Below are positions 35,758-46,100 of a stretch of 64,000 nt of DNA, in pieces (positions within the stretch are counted from its first letter, which is position 1; the number at the start of each line of letters is the position of its first letter). Position numbers and translations under genes: made by a program. The notes under the pieces are model-generated. The model had not been told where the DNA came from. It ran no database searches and worked only from the letters and a program-made list of their open reading frames with translations. This DNA comes from Primula veris (Eukaryota > Streptophyta > Magnoliopsida > Ericales > Primulaceae), in contig OY821749.1 in the NCBI GenBank assembly GCA_963682055.1, positions 1,059,001 to 1,123,000 of the forward strand, given 5' to 3'.

Positions 35758-36377
35758 TCTATTAATTTAATTTACTTGTGGTAGTCACTATCTAACTCTA
35801 TATTTTTTATTGCACCATAACTAATCTGAAAGCTACATTTGCGGTGACTTTAAGAGCACAATATATATATGCAGTAGAGTTGAAGATCAGAGGAACAAGA
35901 AGAAAGTGCATCTAATTTTGCTCATGAAACATTATGGTATTCAAAATGAAAATTCATGATTCACTTAATAATTAGGTTACGAGAAAGAAGCGGAAAATAC
36001 AACGGTAAATCTGTTGTCATGTGACTTGTAGGTCACAATTTCGAGTCGTGAAAGCAGACTCTTATAGAAATGGAAGAGAATAATGTCTACACGACTACAC
36101 TGGACTCAAAATGACTCGACCCCTCTCAAAATCTCACGCATGCATAGCGGGATCGTTAATAGTAGGTTTGCCCTTTCTAACAAATAAGTGTTCTGTCACA
36201 ATTTATTTTCAATAAAAAAAAAACTAGTTAGTTCAATCCTCATACTAATAATAAATAACAATATATATAGTAGTAATAAAGATTCATTGACCTAACTTAT
36301 TTAACAAATATTATAAGTAGGTGAAAAAGAAGTTGCTAGCTTCCGATTCCCCTTCCTATCCGCATGCATCAACCAAA
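35758..36377. other. Intergenic
   Basis: No gene recognised. Confidence 0.4.
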
Positions 36378-36670
36378 CACTGGTGTCGGACAAAAAACCA
36401 GAAAAACCGAACCGGATCGATAACTGAACCGAAAAAAACCGAAATCGAAAAAATTTCGGATCGTTTTCGGTTTTCAATAAAACCGAACCGAAAAAGACCG
36501 AAAACAAAAAAGAGCGAAAAAAACCCAAAAAAACCCGAAAATAACCGAAAAAACCCGGTCCAATTCGGTCCAAAAAGTTAAAAAACCGAACAAAAAAAAA
36601 AGAACCGAAAAATATAATTGGTTTCGGTTTTGTTAAATACCGAACCGAACCGGACCGAACCCACCCTTAC
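36378..36670. mobile_element. CCGAA-rich hAT-like element, copy 2
   Basis: Begins near GGTGTCGGACAAAAAACC and ends GGACCGAACCCACCCTTAC. Interior is AACCGAAAA-type words. Open frames on both strands come from the repeated word. Confidence 0.55.
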
Positions 36671-36737
36671 CAAAAACTATGCTTAATTTACACCCTATGT
36701 TTACAATAGCTAGCATGTGATCCAGTTAGAAGATGTT

Positions 36738-37193
36738 AAAATGAGAAATATTAAGTTACTTATAAAGTTTGTTGTCGTCGAATAATTTACTATTTAAACC
36801 CATGAAACTGACAAAAACAAAAGTTACAAAACATGTTCATTTTGTTAGTGTCGCGCGTATGTATTAAAATTTAAAAAAAAGTATAGTCAGTGTCGTCTCT
36901 ATTATTTTTTAAGCCCAAATTAAATCTTAATAAGGGGCCTCTCGTGTAGTATAAGTAAAAAAAATAAAATGAGAAATATTAAGTTACTAATAAAGTTTGT
37001 CGTCGTCCAATAATTTACTATTTAAACCCATGAAGCTGACAAAAACAAAAGTTACAAAACATGTTCATTTTGTTTGTCGTGCGTATGTATTAAAATTTTA
37101 AAAAATATTAAAGGTACTGTCGTCTCCAGCATTTTTTAACCTCAAATTGAACCTTAATAAGGAGCCTCTCGTGTAGTGTAAGTAAAAAAATTC
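36738..37193. repeat. 228-bp tandem duplication
   Basis: Two direct copies, starting at about 36738 and 36966, of a unit from AAAATGAGAAATATTAAGTT to CCTCTCGTGTAGTNTAAGTA. A diverged partial third copy is at about 38385-38480 (GTCGTCGAATAATCTACTAA). Confidence 0.85.
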
Positions 37194-37199
37194 GGAGGA

Positions 37200-37690
37200 A
37201 ACACAATTTTCTTTCACGTGTTCATAAGTTCTAGCTTATGAGGGTCTTAGTGTTTTGAAAGCCGAGAGATGTCATAAAAAAGGTTTTTTTTGTGTTCGTG
37301 TTAACATGACGAAATTTATTATTATAAATCCAAGTGTTTCCAATATTTTTACCAAGTTAAAGCAAACCTCGAATAACCTACTAGAATAGTTTCCCGAATA
37401 ACCTACTAAAATATTTTTCAAATATAATATATTTTTCAGTTTAAAAAAATGCAATTACTGTTAATTAAAATATATGTAGTGAACCAAATATGTTAATTTC
37501 TCAAAATTTACAACCAATTGTGTGAATTCTTAATATTTACTATTTAGGAACCTTTATCGTTACATTTAAAGCTGTATGGACCATAAAAGTATGTTGTTGG
37601 AATATGAGAATCAATTGAATATACAAATTTAATACGTATTTAGCTATATGGGGTCTCTGTCTCCCATTTTAGTATTGTTACATACTACTT
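37200..37690. other. Intergenic, AT-rich
   Basis: No gene recognised. Confidence 0.4.
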
Positions 37691-37699
37691 ATATAGTTA

Positions 37700-38075
37700 T
37701 ATATATAAATATGGAGAGCATATATGAATATCATGAAAAACATTCAACTAGACACTTTTTCGTAAAAACGCTTCAAATCAAGATTTGGTTAATGCAAATC
37801 TCGACGGTTTCACGACGGTAATACAAATATGCGTCTTGTTTTTTTTTTTTTCTGAGATGTATAATGACATGTTTTGAATTTTTAAATTTTACCATAATTT
37901 CGAAAACATATCATTATACATCTCGGAAAAAAAAACAAAACGCATATTTGTGTTCTCGTCGTGAAACCATTGAGATTTGCATTAACCAAATCTTGATTTG
38001 GAGCGTTTTTACGAAAAAGTGTCTAGTTGGGTGTTTTTCATGATGTTCATATAACATTTCCCTATAAATATATAT
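37700..38075. mobile_element. Long foldback element (~150-bp inverted arms)
   Basis: Left arm from about 37720 to 37878 pairs with right arm from about 37900 to 38056. Shared blocks include CTAGACACTTTTTCGTAAAA, CAAATCAAGATTTGGTTAAT and GAGATGTATAATGA in opposite orientation. Identity by eye is around 90 percent, with an AT-rich loop of ~30 bases. A foldback MITE is most likely. Confidence 0.75.
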
Positions 38076-38177
38076 ACATATATATAATTTATAAATTGGA
38101 TACCCCACCAATATAGGAGCCCCAAATTATTTGATTTTTAAATTGTGCTCCACAGTTGTTACTAATTAGATTAGAGG

Positions 38178-38369
38178 CGCTATAAAAAAAATACTCAAAT
38201 AGCGACGGGATTAGTGATGGTATTTTTTGTTACAATCTTATTAGCGACGTTTTTGTGACGGTTTGTGACAGTTTAGTCAATTTGTGACAGATTTGTGACA
38301 ACTTTCTAAATTAATGACAGACTTGTGACAGCTTTTGACTCTTACTAAATCAAACATTATTTTGTAGTG
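38178..38369 (+). mobile_element. CACTA-like MITE, GTGACAG family, copy 4
   Basis: CGCTATAAAAAAAATACTCA at the left (first A mutated to G in CACTA), TAGCGACGGGATTAGTGATGG, repeated GTGACAG motifs and ATTATTTTGTAGTG at the right. Confidence 0.8.
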
Positions 38370-38789
38370 AGTAAATAAGAGAAATTTTAATAACGTCGTC
38401 GAATAATCTACTAATTTGAACTCATGAAGGTGACGAAAACGGAACATATTTGTTTCGTTATAATGTCGTATGCATGAACAAAGCCTCAGAGAAGAGGCAA
38501 AAAAGGAAAAAAAAAAATAATAGGTTTGCTAACATGATAATACTGCCTTGGTAATATTGCATACATATTATATCATATCGAGGTAACAAAAATTCGATGC
38601 CACAATATATAAATAGACAAATGCAAAGTAGTAATTACACCAAATCGTTTGTAAGAATTAGTAAATGGCCGTAGAAGATGGCAAAAGGCCGAGTATAGTA
38701 GTGGAAAAAGGATAATAAAATATTTTTTATAAATGTACTTTGTGTGATCTAATTAATTGGACTCTAAATATTTTATCCCTTATATTTTA

Positions 38790-39390
38790 ATATTTTTCGT
38801 GTCTCTTTACTTATTTTATTCAAAAAAAAATTTCTAAAAAACTTAAAAAAAATTGTACAATTACTATTAGGGCTGAGTTCGCTTCGGTTCGGTTCGGTTT
38901 TTAGCAAAACCGAAACCGAAACCGTGCATATTTTTTAGTTCGGTTTCGGTCTTTTTATTTTTTGGACCGAACCGGACCAGGTTTTTTCGGTCCAGTTTCG
39001 GTTATTTTTCGGTCTTTTTCGAGTTTTTTCGGTCTTATTGAAAACCGAAACCGACTCGAAATTTTTTCGGTTTCGGTCTTTTTCGGTTCGGTTATCGGTT
39101 CGGTTCGGTTTTTTCGGTTTTTCGCTCAGCCCTAATTACTATAATAAATGTATCAATAATTCCAATAATTATTTTTAAAAGAAAATCCACACGCAGTTTA
39201 TTTTGGAATAAATGTATAAATTGGTGTAAATTAAACATTAAATCTTAAAAAATTTGTCTAAAACAATATTATGTTCAAATGTTTTAAAATTTGAATATAA
39301 TATAATATAAAAACTTATAAATTTGCGGAACAAGTAGTGAAAATTTAAAATTTGAGTGAAAATAAGCAAGAAGACACGAAAAATGTTAAA
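38790..39390. repeat. AT-rich MITE-like repeat, occupied copy
   Basis: TIR-like ends TATTTTTCGTGTCTC...CTTATTTT and TGAAAATAAGCAAGAAGACACGAAAAAT pair over about 35 bases. Matches 21590-21910. It carries the hAT-like insertion 38878-39134. Confidence 0.65.
38878..39134. mobile_element. CCGAA-rich hAT-like MITE with perfect 8-bp target duplication
   Basis: Ends TAGGGCTGAG and CTCAGCCCTA are perfect 10-bp inverted repeats. ATTACTAT stands at 38870-38877 and again at 39135-39142. The related repeat at 21590-21910 has ATTACTAT once at the same place. The interior is nearly all TTCGGTTTCGG/CCGAAACCGAA words. 257 bp. Confidence 0.9.
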
Positions 39391-40609
39391 AAACAGAAGA
39401 TAAAAGATTTGAACTCAACTAATTACCTACTAAGTAAAATCCCTAGATAAATACACTGTTAAAAATATGGCATGTACCGTAATAAGTACAAACATTTTAG
39501 GAGATGGAAAAATAATTACCTACAATAATTGGGATAAATATTCTTAACTTAAATAATTTCTCATTATTTTACCCAAAATTTTAACATGCTTGTGTGTGAT
39601 CTTAATTCTCTATTCTGGTTTAATTAGTGGAATAATGAAACATAAAGTAAACAAGATTGATACATATAGATTAAGATAAACAAGAAATGTAACTACCACT
39701 AAAGATATATCAGGATAGAAAGGGGATGTATGTCGCTATTCTGACGATAAAGTAAGTGTCGTTAAGTTTAACAACGATGTTTTTGCTTCTGAATTTAAAA
39801 ACACTCAATTCAACCACAAAATGTGATAATTCATTATTGTTACCATGAGGGCAGTTAACCTTTTTCAGGCCATGAAATAAAAGGCAAGAAAAATAATCTT
39901 CATACAAAAAAAAACATAAGAAGAAAATTGTTTTTAACTCAAAACAACCACATCACTTTCGTCTCAATAATTTTGATTTTACATGCCTAAGGAATATTCA
40001 TTGAAAACGTGGCTTATGATAAACTAGTTGTTTGATAGTTAAGTGTTAGGTAGAAAAGCCATTTGAATGTACTATTTTATCACTTTTTTTTTTGAGAATA
40101 TTTTATCACTTAATTAAGTAATTGATGGAATGCTTGATGAAGAAGAAATATTCATGTATCCATCCACCTATGAGGCTATGAAGCGTATAGAAAGTTACAA
40201 AAAAAATCTTTGCTTTGAAGAGTAAGGATGTCAAAAATAAACAAGCAATATTTCATTCCACATTATAAAAGTAGCTTATTATGTAAAAAGCTAGTAATAA
40301 TGTATACCGATGTAAGGATTAGTTTGCAAGTTAAGTATCTAATTAAGTTTCCGAATTGTTTCGAGTTTTTTCGCTTGTAGTAACAAATTCCAGCAATTGA
40401 TGGAATGAAAGTGAAAGAGCTCCAAGAATACAAATCTATACGATGAAATTGTACATTTAAGTTACGTACACTTGACGTATATAACAGTTGCCTGAACTGA
40501 AAATGGGAATATGGATTTGCTTTTGTTATATTCCCCCGAAAACTTCAACTTCTAGGCTAAGTGTAGGCTTCTAATGGCAACCTAAGTAGTGGTTTGTGAT
40601 GTAATTATG
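39391..40609. other. Intergenic
   Basis: AT-rich; no gene recognised. Confidence 0.4.
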
Positions 40610-40760
40610 GAGCATGTTTAGCTGGTGTATTTTGTTGTAAACAGCATACTATAAGCTGTACCTGTTTGGTTTGCGATAAAAGCTAGCTTGTAATCTGGGT
40701 GAGGTCCCAATTTTGTGCAATACAAGTAGAGGGTACCGCCCCTTTCGGCTAAAAAAAAAG
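40610..40760 (+). mobile_element. LINE 3' UTR fragment
   Basis: CTGGGTGAGGTCCCAATTTT, TAGAGGGTACCGCCCCTTTC and GGCTAAAAAAAAA form the recognisable 3' end of a plant LINE with a short A-tail. No coding part is attached. Confidence 0.5.
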
Positions 40761-42598
40761 TTGCAGCAAATGAGAAAAAAACATTGTAAATAACCTCATG
40801 CCACAAGAAAAAAAACAAGTTCTTTGACATTTATAGACTCCGTTACTATTTTTTATGCTAAAATGACATTAAAAATTTATCACCATAGAGTTTATGACTT
40901 CAATTGTATGTAGTTTTTTCTTTTACCGTGTATAAGAACAAACTTGTGTCGTGAGTGATCTTACTGGCCTAGTTCAATTTGCAAGACGGGATCGATATAT
41001 ATATGAGGGTTACTTATTGTAAAAAAAAGTTCATTCTCTATGAGGTCCTAAGTCCTAACTAGTGAGAAAAGGAGGTTTTGAACCAAGTGTTTCAATTGTA
41101 GAAGTTCCCAGCTAATAAGTCTACAAAACGGATCATTTTGATACAAATTTGACGGTAAAACTGTCAAATAATGGTTTCCAAAGAAAAAAACCTTAACAAT
41201 TGTGATTATAACACGTTTGGTCGACTCGTCATTTTGTAAAGTGTATAATTCAACAATCTTAGATGCGTGGTTATGTAAAGCTCTGTCTTGGTGTAAATTG
41301 AAGACAATGAAGAAATAGATGTATTTGGCTCATAGTTGGAGGAAATGGAAGCAGAAAACGAAACGGGATTACAATAACAATTGCATTTGGTTTCATGTTC
41401 CAACGTTGTATTTTGCCTAGTATAACGATCTAGAGGAGACGAGCTATTACGTTGTGGGAATCGATTGGTTGTATCCAATAATGTACAAGACGGATTCAGA
41501 AATAGACATCGAATGTGATGATACATGGGAGAGGGATGCATGAACTTACACGTGAATATCGAACAACTTGCCTACAAAATAGAAGAGCTGATGGACCACA
41601 AGTCGAGTAATCGTGGCAGTAGACATTGATGGTTGGAGACAGTGGTTGAACCGGAAACATGATACAGGAGGGACTGAATTTAAATAACGATCTTTTTTCA
41701 ATTTATGGAACATAAACTCGTCGAGGAGTGTTACTCAAAAGACTAAGAAAGCACTAATATATCAATAAACCAAACATTTGATGGAATTAGAAAAATATGT
41801 AATTCAAGTATTCAACAGACAGATCAGAATATCCTTGAAAAATTAACTAGTGTACATACATAGCAACAAATTACCAAACTTCATGTTTGTAAAGGTTCAT
41901 TGAAATGACAACATGAGCAAAAGCTTCCATCAATAACAATACAACAAAAACGAAATTGATTTTCTGAAGCATAGAATCTGATGAGCAGCAAATACATAAA
42001 TTTTTCAAAAAACTAAAGGGTTAAAAAGAGGTTACATTATATAACCACACCCACCCCGAATCAATATTTTTTTCTTCCACAGGAATGTATTGTTTCTTGA
42101 TGACGATGATACCACCCTCGAATTCTTCATTTGGTCTTGCATTTGTTGCATTTTCGATTTAGTGAGAAATTAATAAAAAGCAAAGATAAAACTTGGAACT
42201 ATTTTCGAGGCACAATTGTGTGGTGGTTTCATTAACTGTCTTTGGTGTTGAATAGGCATGAAAGTTGCTACTTGTATTTCTCTTGGTTTCAATTTTGTCA
42301 CCATTGAGAACTTTATAACAGTTCTTTTCAACTCGATTGTCAGTATATATCACAATCCAAATGTAACTCGAAAATCTGCACCTGATCAAGTACATCGAAA
42401 CTACTTCTTTAAGAAATAAACCCCCAAAAAGAGAAAGAGATCTCAAATAACATCAAATACTATCCAAGATAATTCAACCCTATAGGCTATAGCCTAAGCA
42501 ATATATGTAGCTACTAGAAGAACCTGTGGTAAAAATATAGTTCTAACCATAAGAAAAAATTAATCGAGAAGTTCGGAAGATTAAGACAATCCCAAAAT
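40761..42598. other. Intergenic, 3' side of the AFB gene
   Basis: An open stretch of about 110 codons on the minus strand (41206-41541) has no recognisable product. No gene is called. Confidence 0.4.
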
Positions 42599-42796
42599 TC
42601 AGTTTAGTGCAACATACTGAAAACTCGCTGTAAAAATCATAGTTAACTTTTAACAGAAGCCAAATATTGTATATAATCAAGTTTTGTTGTATCAAATTCA
42701 GTTTAGTGCAACATATTGAAAACTCGCTGTAAAAAGCATAGTTAACTTTTAACAGAAGCCAAATATTGTATATAATCAAGTTTTGTTGTATCTTGT
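42599..42796. repeat. 99-bp tandem duplication
   Basis: Two nearly identical copies, starting at about 42599 and 42698, of a unit from TTCAGTTTAGTGCAACATA to AATCAAGTTTTGTTGTATC. Since 99 is divisible by three, both strands stay open across it. Confidence 0.9.
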
Positions 42797-43158
42797 ACAC
42801 TTCATTATTCTATCATGTTTCTTTTGCCATTTGAGCCTCCCAAATTATGCTTTTCTACTGTGTAGGATTTTTTTTTTGTTTCACACTAACTGTTAATTTT
42901 TTTAGGTTCATGTGCAATATTGAAATGTGATCATATTAGCACATAAAAATGTACTATACCCAAGCTCAAAAGTTTTTCCTAGATGATAACTCGATCTTAT
43001 AGCATAACTTGTGTACATGTATAACTATGCATATCTTCTGAATCACTAAAATGACCTTTAGACTTCAGTAACAATCAAATACTCTAAGACTAATTCGAAG
43101 TATTAAATCACGACAAAGAATGGTATAACTCACCGTAGAATTCAGCTCTGTTATTAAG

Positions 43159-46100
43159 TCAAAGACTAATAACAAACGAAGGAGCATCTCTCCTGGGCCC
43201 CACAACAGTTCTATATACGTAAACCTTATCAGCCTGATCACTCTCCTCTTCCTCTCTCATCACCTCGACATTCAGCCTCGGCATCTCCCTCGCCAGCTGG
43301 CGACACCCGCTCATCGACACGTTGCAACCCGACATCCAAAGGGACCTCATATTTTCGTATTTCTCTAAACCGGATAGCAAAGCTATGTTACCAAACGGGC
43401 AGTCTCGTATCTCGAGCTTTCTCAATTTTGAACACCCTGCCAACACACACTGCATTCCCCAATCGCTACTCCCTGCAAATGCCACTGAGAGTGTCTCCAA
43501 ATTCTTCGCATACTTACCTATATTTGACAAAGGCAAAAGTTAGAACTAAAACTCTTAAAAATAGTAATAAGTAACCACTAGGGCTAGCCTAGTGGCCAGG
43601 ACCTGCACTCTCAACTACGAGGTAATCCCAACAGTACACAATAATAGTTTGCCGGTGCCAAACTAGACAATACAAAAAAAAAGTGTCGGCATAAGCAGTT
43701 GATAGTAGAAGCTATAACTTGGGAAGTTGTTAAACATGAATTTATGAAGGTCCAATACCCTAAACAATTCCGTAATTCAATTTGTATACTAGTATATGAA
43801 GTGTTTGATTAAGTAAGAGCGGTTTACTGTGATTTCAATACACTGTTGCTAGTTTTGTGTACTGTAAATAGCCAAAATTTAGAATAGCAGTGTTTTCTGA
43901 CACATGGTTATGAAAGGTTTAGTACCCTCAAGTATTAGGTAATTTCATTATGTATACTAGAGAACGAATTCTCTGATATAGTTTAGTGAACAAAGATTCT
44001 GTATATTTGATAAATTGCTGACAATTCTGTAGCTTAACTTTCATGAATCTTGAATTCTCAAAGGTATTCATGTGATTTGTCGAAAAAGTAGCAGTAGTTG
44101 AATGTAGAAAATAAAAAACAGTGTAGGTCGAAACTTGAAGACACAAAAGAGAGGGTACTCGATATAGTTTTACGCAATACTTGGGAGTACTAAACCTTAA
44201 TAGCCCGTATTTGGCAATACAGATTTCCTTGGCTCTTACTGTCTGACAGCATCCAATCATGCCCAAACACAGCAGAAAAGGAATAAACAAGCGATTTATG
44301 AACCAACATAATAATAAAAATACGTATGTGGGCTACCTATATATTCGAAGGTGCGATCAGTCAATAATCCTGAAACCGATAACCTCTGTAGCTTCGAACA
44401 GGTTCTAACAACCGCACCAAAAGCCTCGTCCATGGGCTCATTCGTAAGATAATCTGGTATCCCAGGTGTCATTATGCAGAGACGGAAGTGGGTGAAATCC
44501 GGGCAGTTTTGGACCACAGTGGCCACAGCGGCGTTGGTCATTTGTCGGCAAAAATACAATATGTATTTAAGTTTAGGGCAACCTTCGGATACAGCTAGGA
44601 TGCCGGTTTCGGTTACGCCTAGGTGGACTTCTTGCTCGTAAGGATCGGCTGGGAAGACACGGAGTTCTTCTAGAAGGTGGCAATTGGAACCCACAGATTC
44701 AAGGCCTTTGTCCTCTGCTGTGTCTAGGACCTGTGACAAACACCAAAAACACGGCTCTATAAACAGGGATTCTGACTATTTGTTCATATAAATGCGATAT
44801 TATTATTGGGTATATAACTAATTAAAAACATGGATTTTGAACTTGAGACTAGTCCTCCCAAATAAATTAATCCCTTATTTGAAAGAGCACGATGATAGAC
44901 AAATGATACTATATTCATATTTTTATGTTGATAACTCTGCATCCAAGCATTCGAAACAAACACATGAAACTGACAAAAGGGCCACTCAAGCTTCCAAAAC
45001 TGTCATGGTCACTTCATCATGTACGCATACAGATTACAAAAACTATGTTCAGCATCTTCCTATTTACAATGTTCCAACAATCAAACCACATCTGCGGAAA
45101 TGTCAATCTCATAGATTGGCCATTCTCCAAGACTAAGTTCATAAAACCACAATGGTAAGACCGTAAGAGTAGAATAAATATATGTTCTCTGTTTCGTCTT
45201 TGCTCCTAGGTGTTGTTTAGATGGGCCTATATAAGTTGGAAGGATCGCGGAAACACAGGACAGAAATATATGTAATTTTTTCCTGAAACAATGAGAATGT
45301 GATATTACTACTCTCAAAGCTCTCGTATTTGTGATATGTATTATTCTGTATGTATTGTTTTATGCAGCAATTGAAAAAGAATTACTTGGAGGCACAAAAT
45401 ATAATGAAGCAAAATGCAGATCTGAAGAGTGGACAAAACCTATAAAGTGGGGGGTTCGTACACGGTCAAGGGGGGGAAACATGGAAAAATTTGAAGAAAA
45501 CTCTTAATCAATACCTTAATCTTGAGGGCAAGATTAAAGCTAAGGAACGGAAAATTTGTGATATTCCTACTCTCAAAGCTCTTGTATTTTTTATACTGTA
45601 TGTATTGTTTTTAATGATAATAAAGGCTGAGAATAATAACAGCCGTACGATGGGTTTGTAATAGGATGACTAATAGCCGTTAGATCACCTAAACGGGGAT
45701 TAATCTTATGTGTTAGGATAACGACACATGTTATTAATCAACGGTACGGATTACTGCAGTTAATAAACTGCTCTGTAACCGCCCTAAGTTGCAGTCATTG
45801 GCAACTTAGTATATAAATGTGTGTATTGTAACAGTTTGGGTATCGAAAATATATGTAAAACTCCTGTATTTCAATCTCTGAAATTCCTTTCTAAACTTCA
45901 TTGAATCTGTAATGAGATAATTATAGAAAACTTCGAAAACATCACTGGGTTTATGATGAATAATCTTTCACTGGAAAACAGAGCTGTCTTCTCAAAATAT
46001 AACTCATAAAAAAAATGTCAAGAACTACTTCTAAACCCAGTTTTAAACAGGTTTTCTTAGGCATTATTGTTATCGGGCCATATTTCTGATTGGGTAACAA

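Noticed and set aside
41206..41541. 111-codon minus-strand frame, and a plus-strand reading through the same part
   Set aside because: No family recognised, no splice context; kept as unassigned intergenic sequence.
43560..43690. SINE-like GGCTAGCCTAGTGGCCAGG in AFB intron 3
   Set aside because: Resembles an A-box region but no B box or clear tail limits are visible, so not listed as an element.
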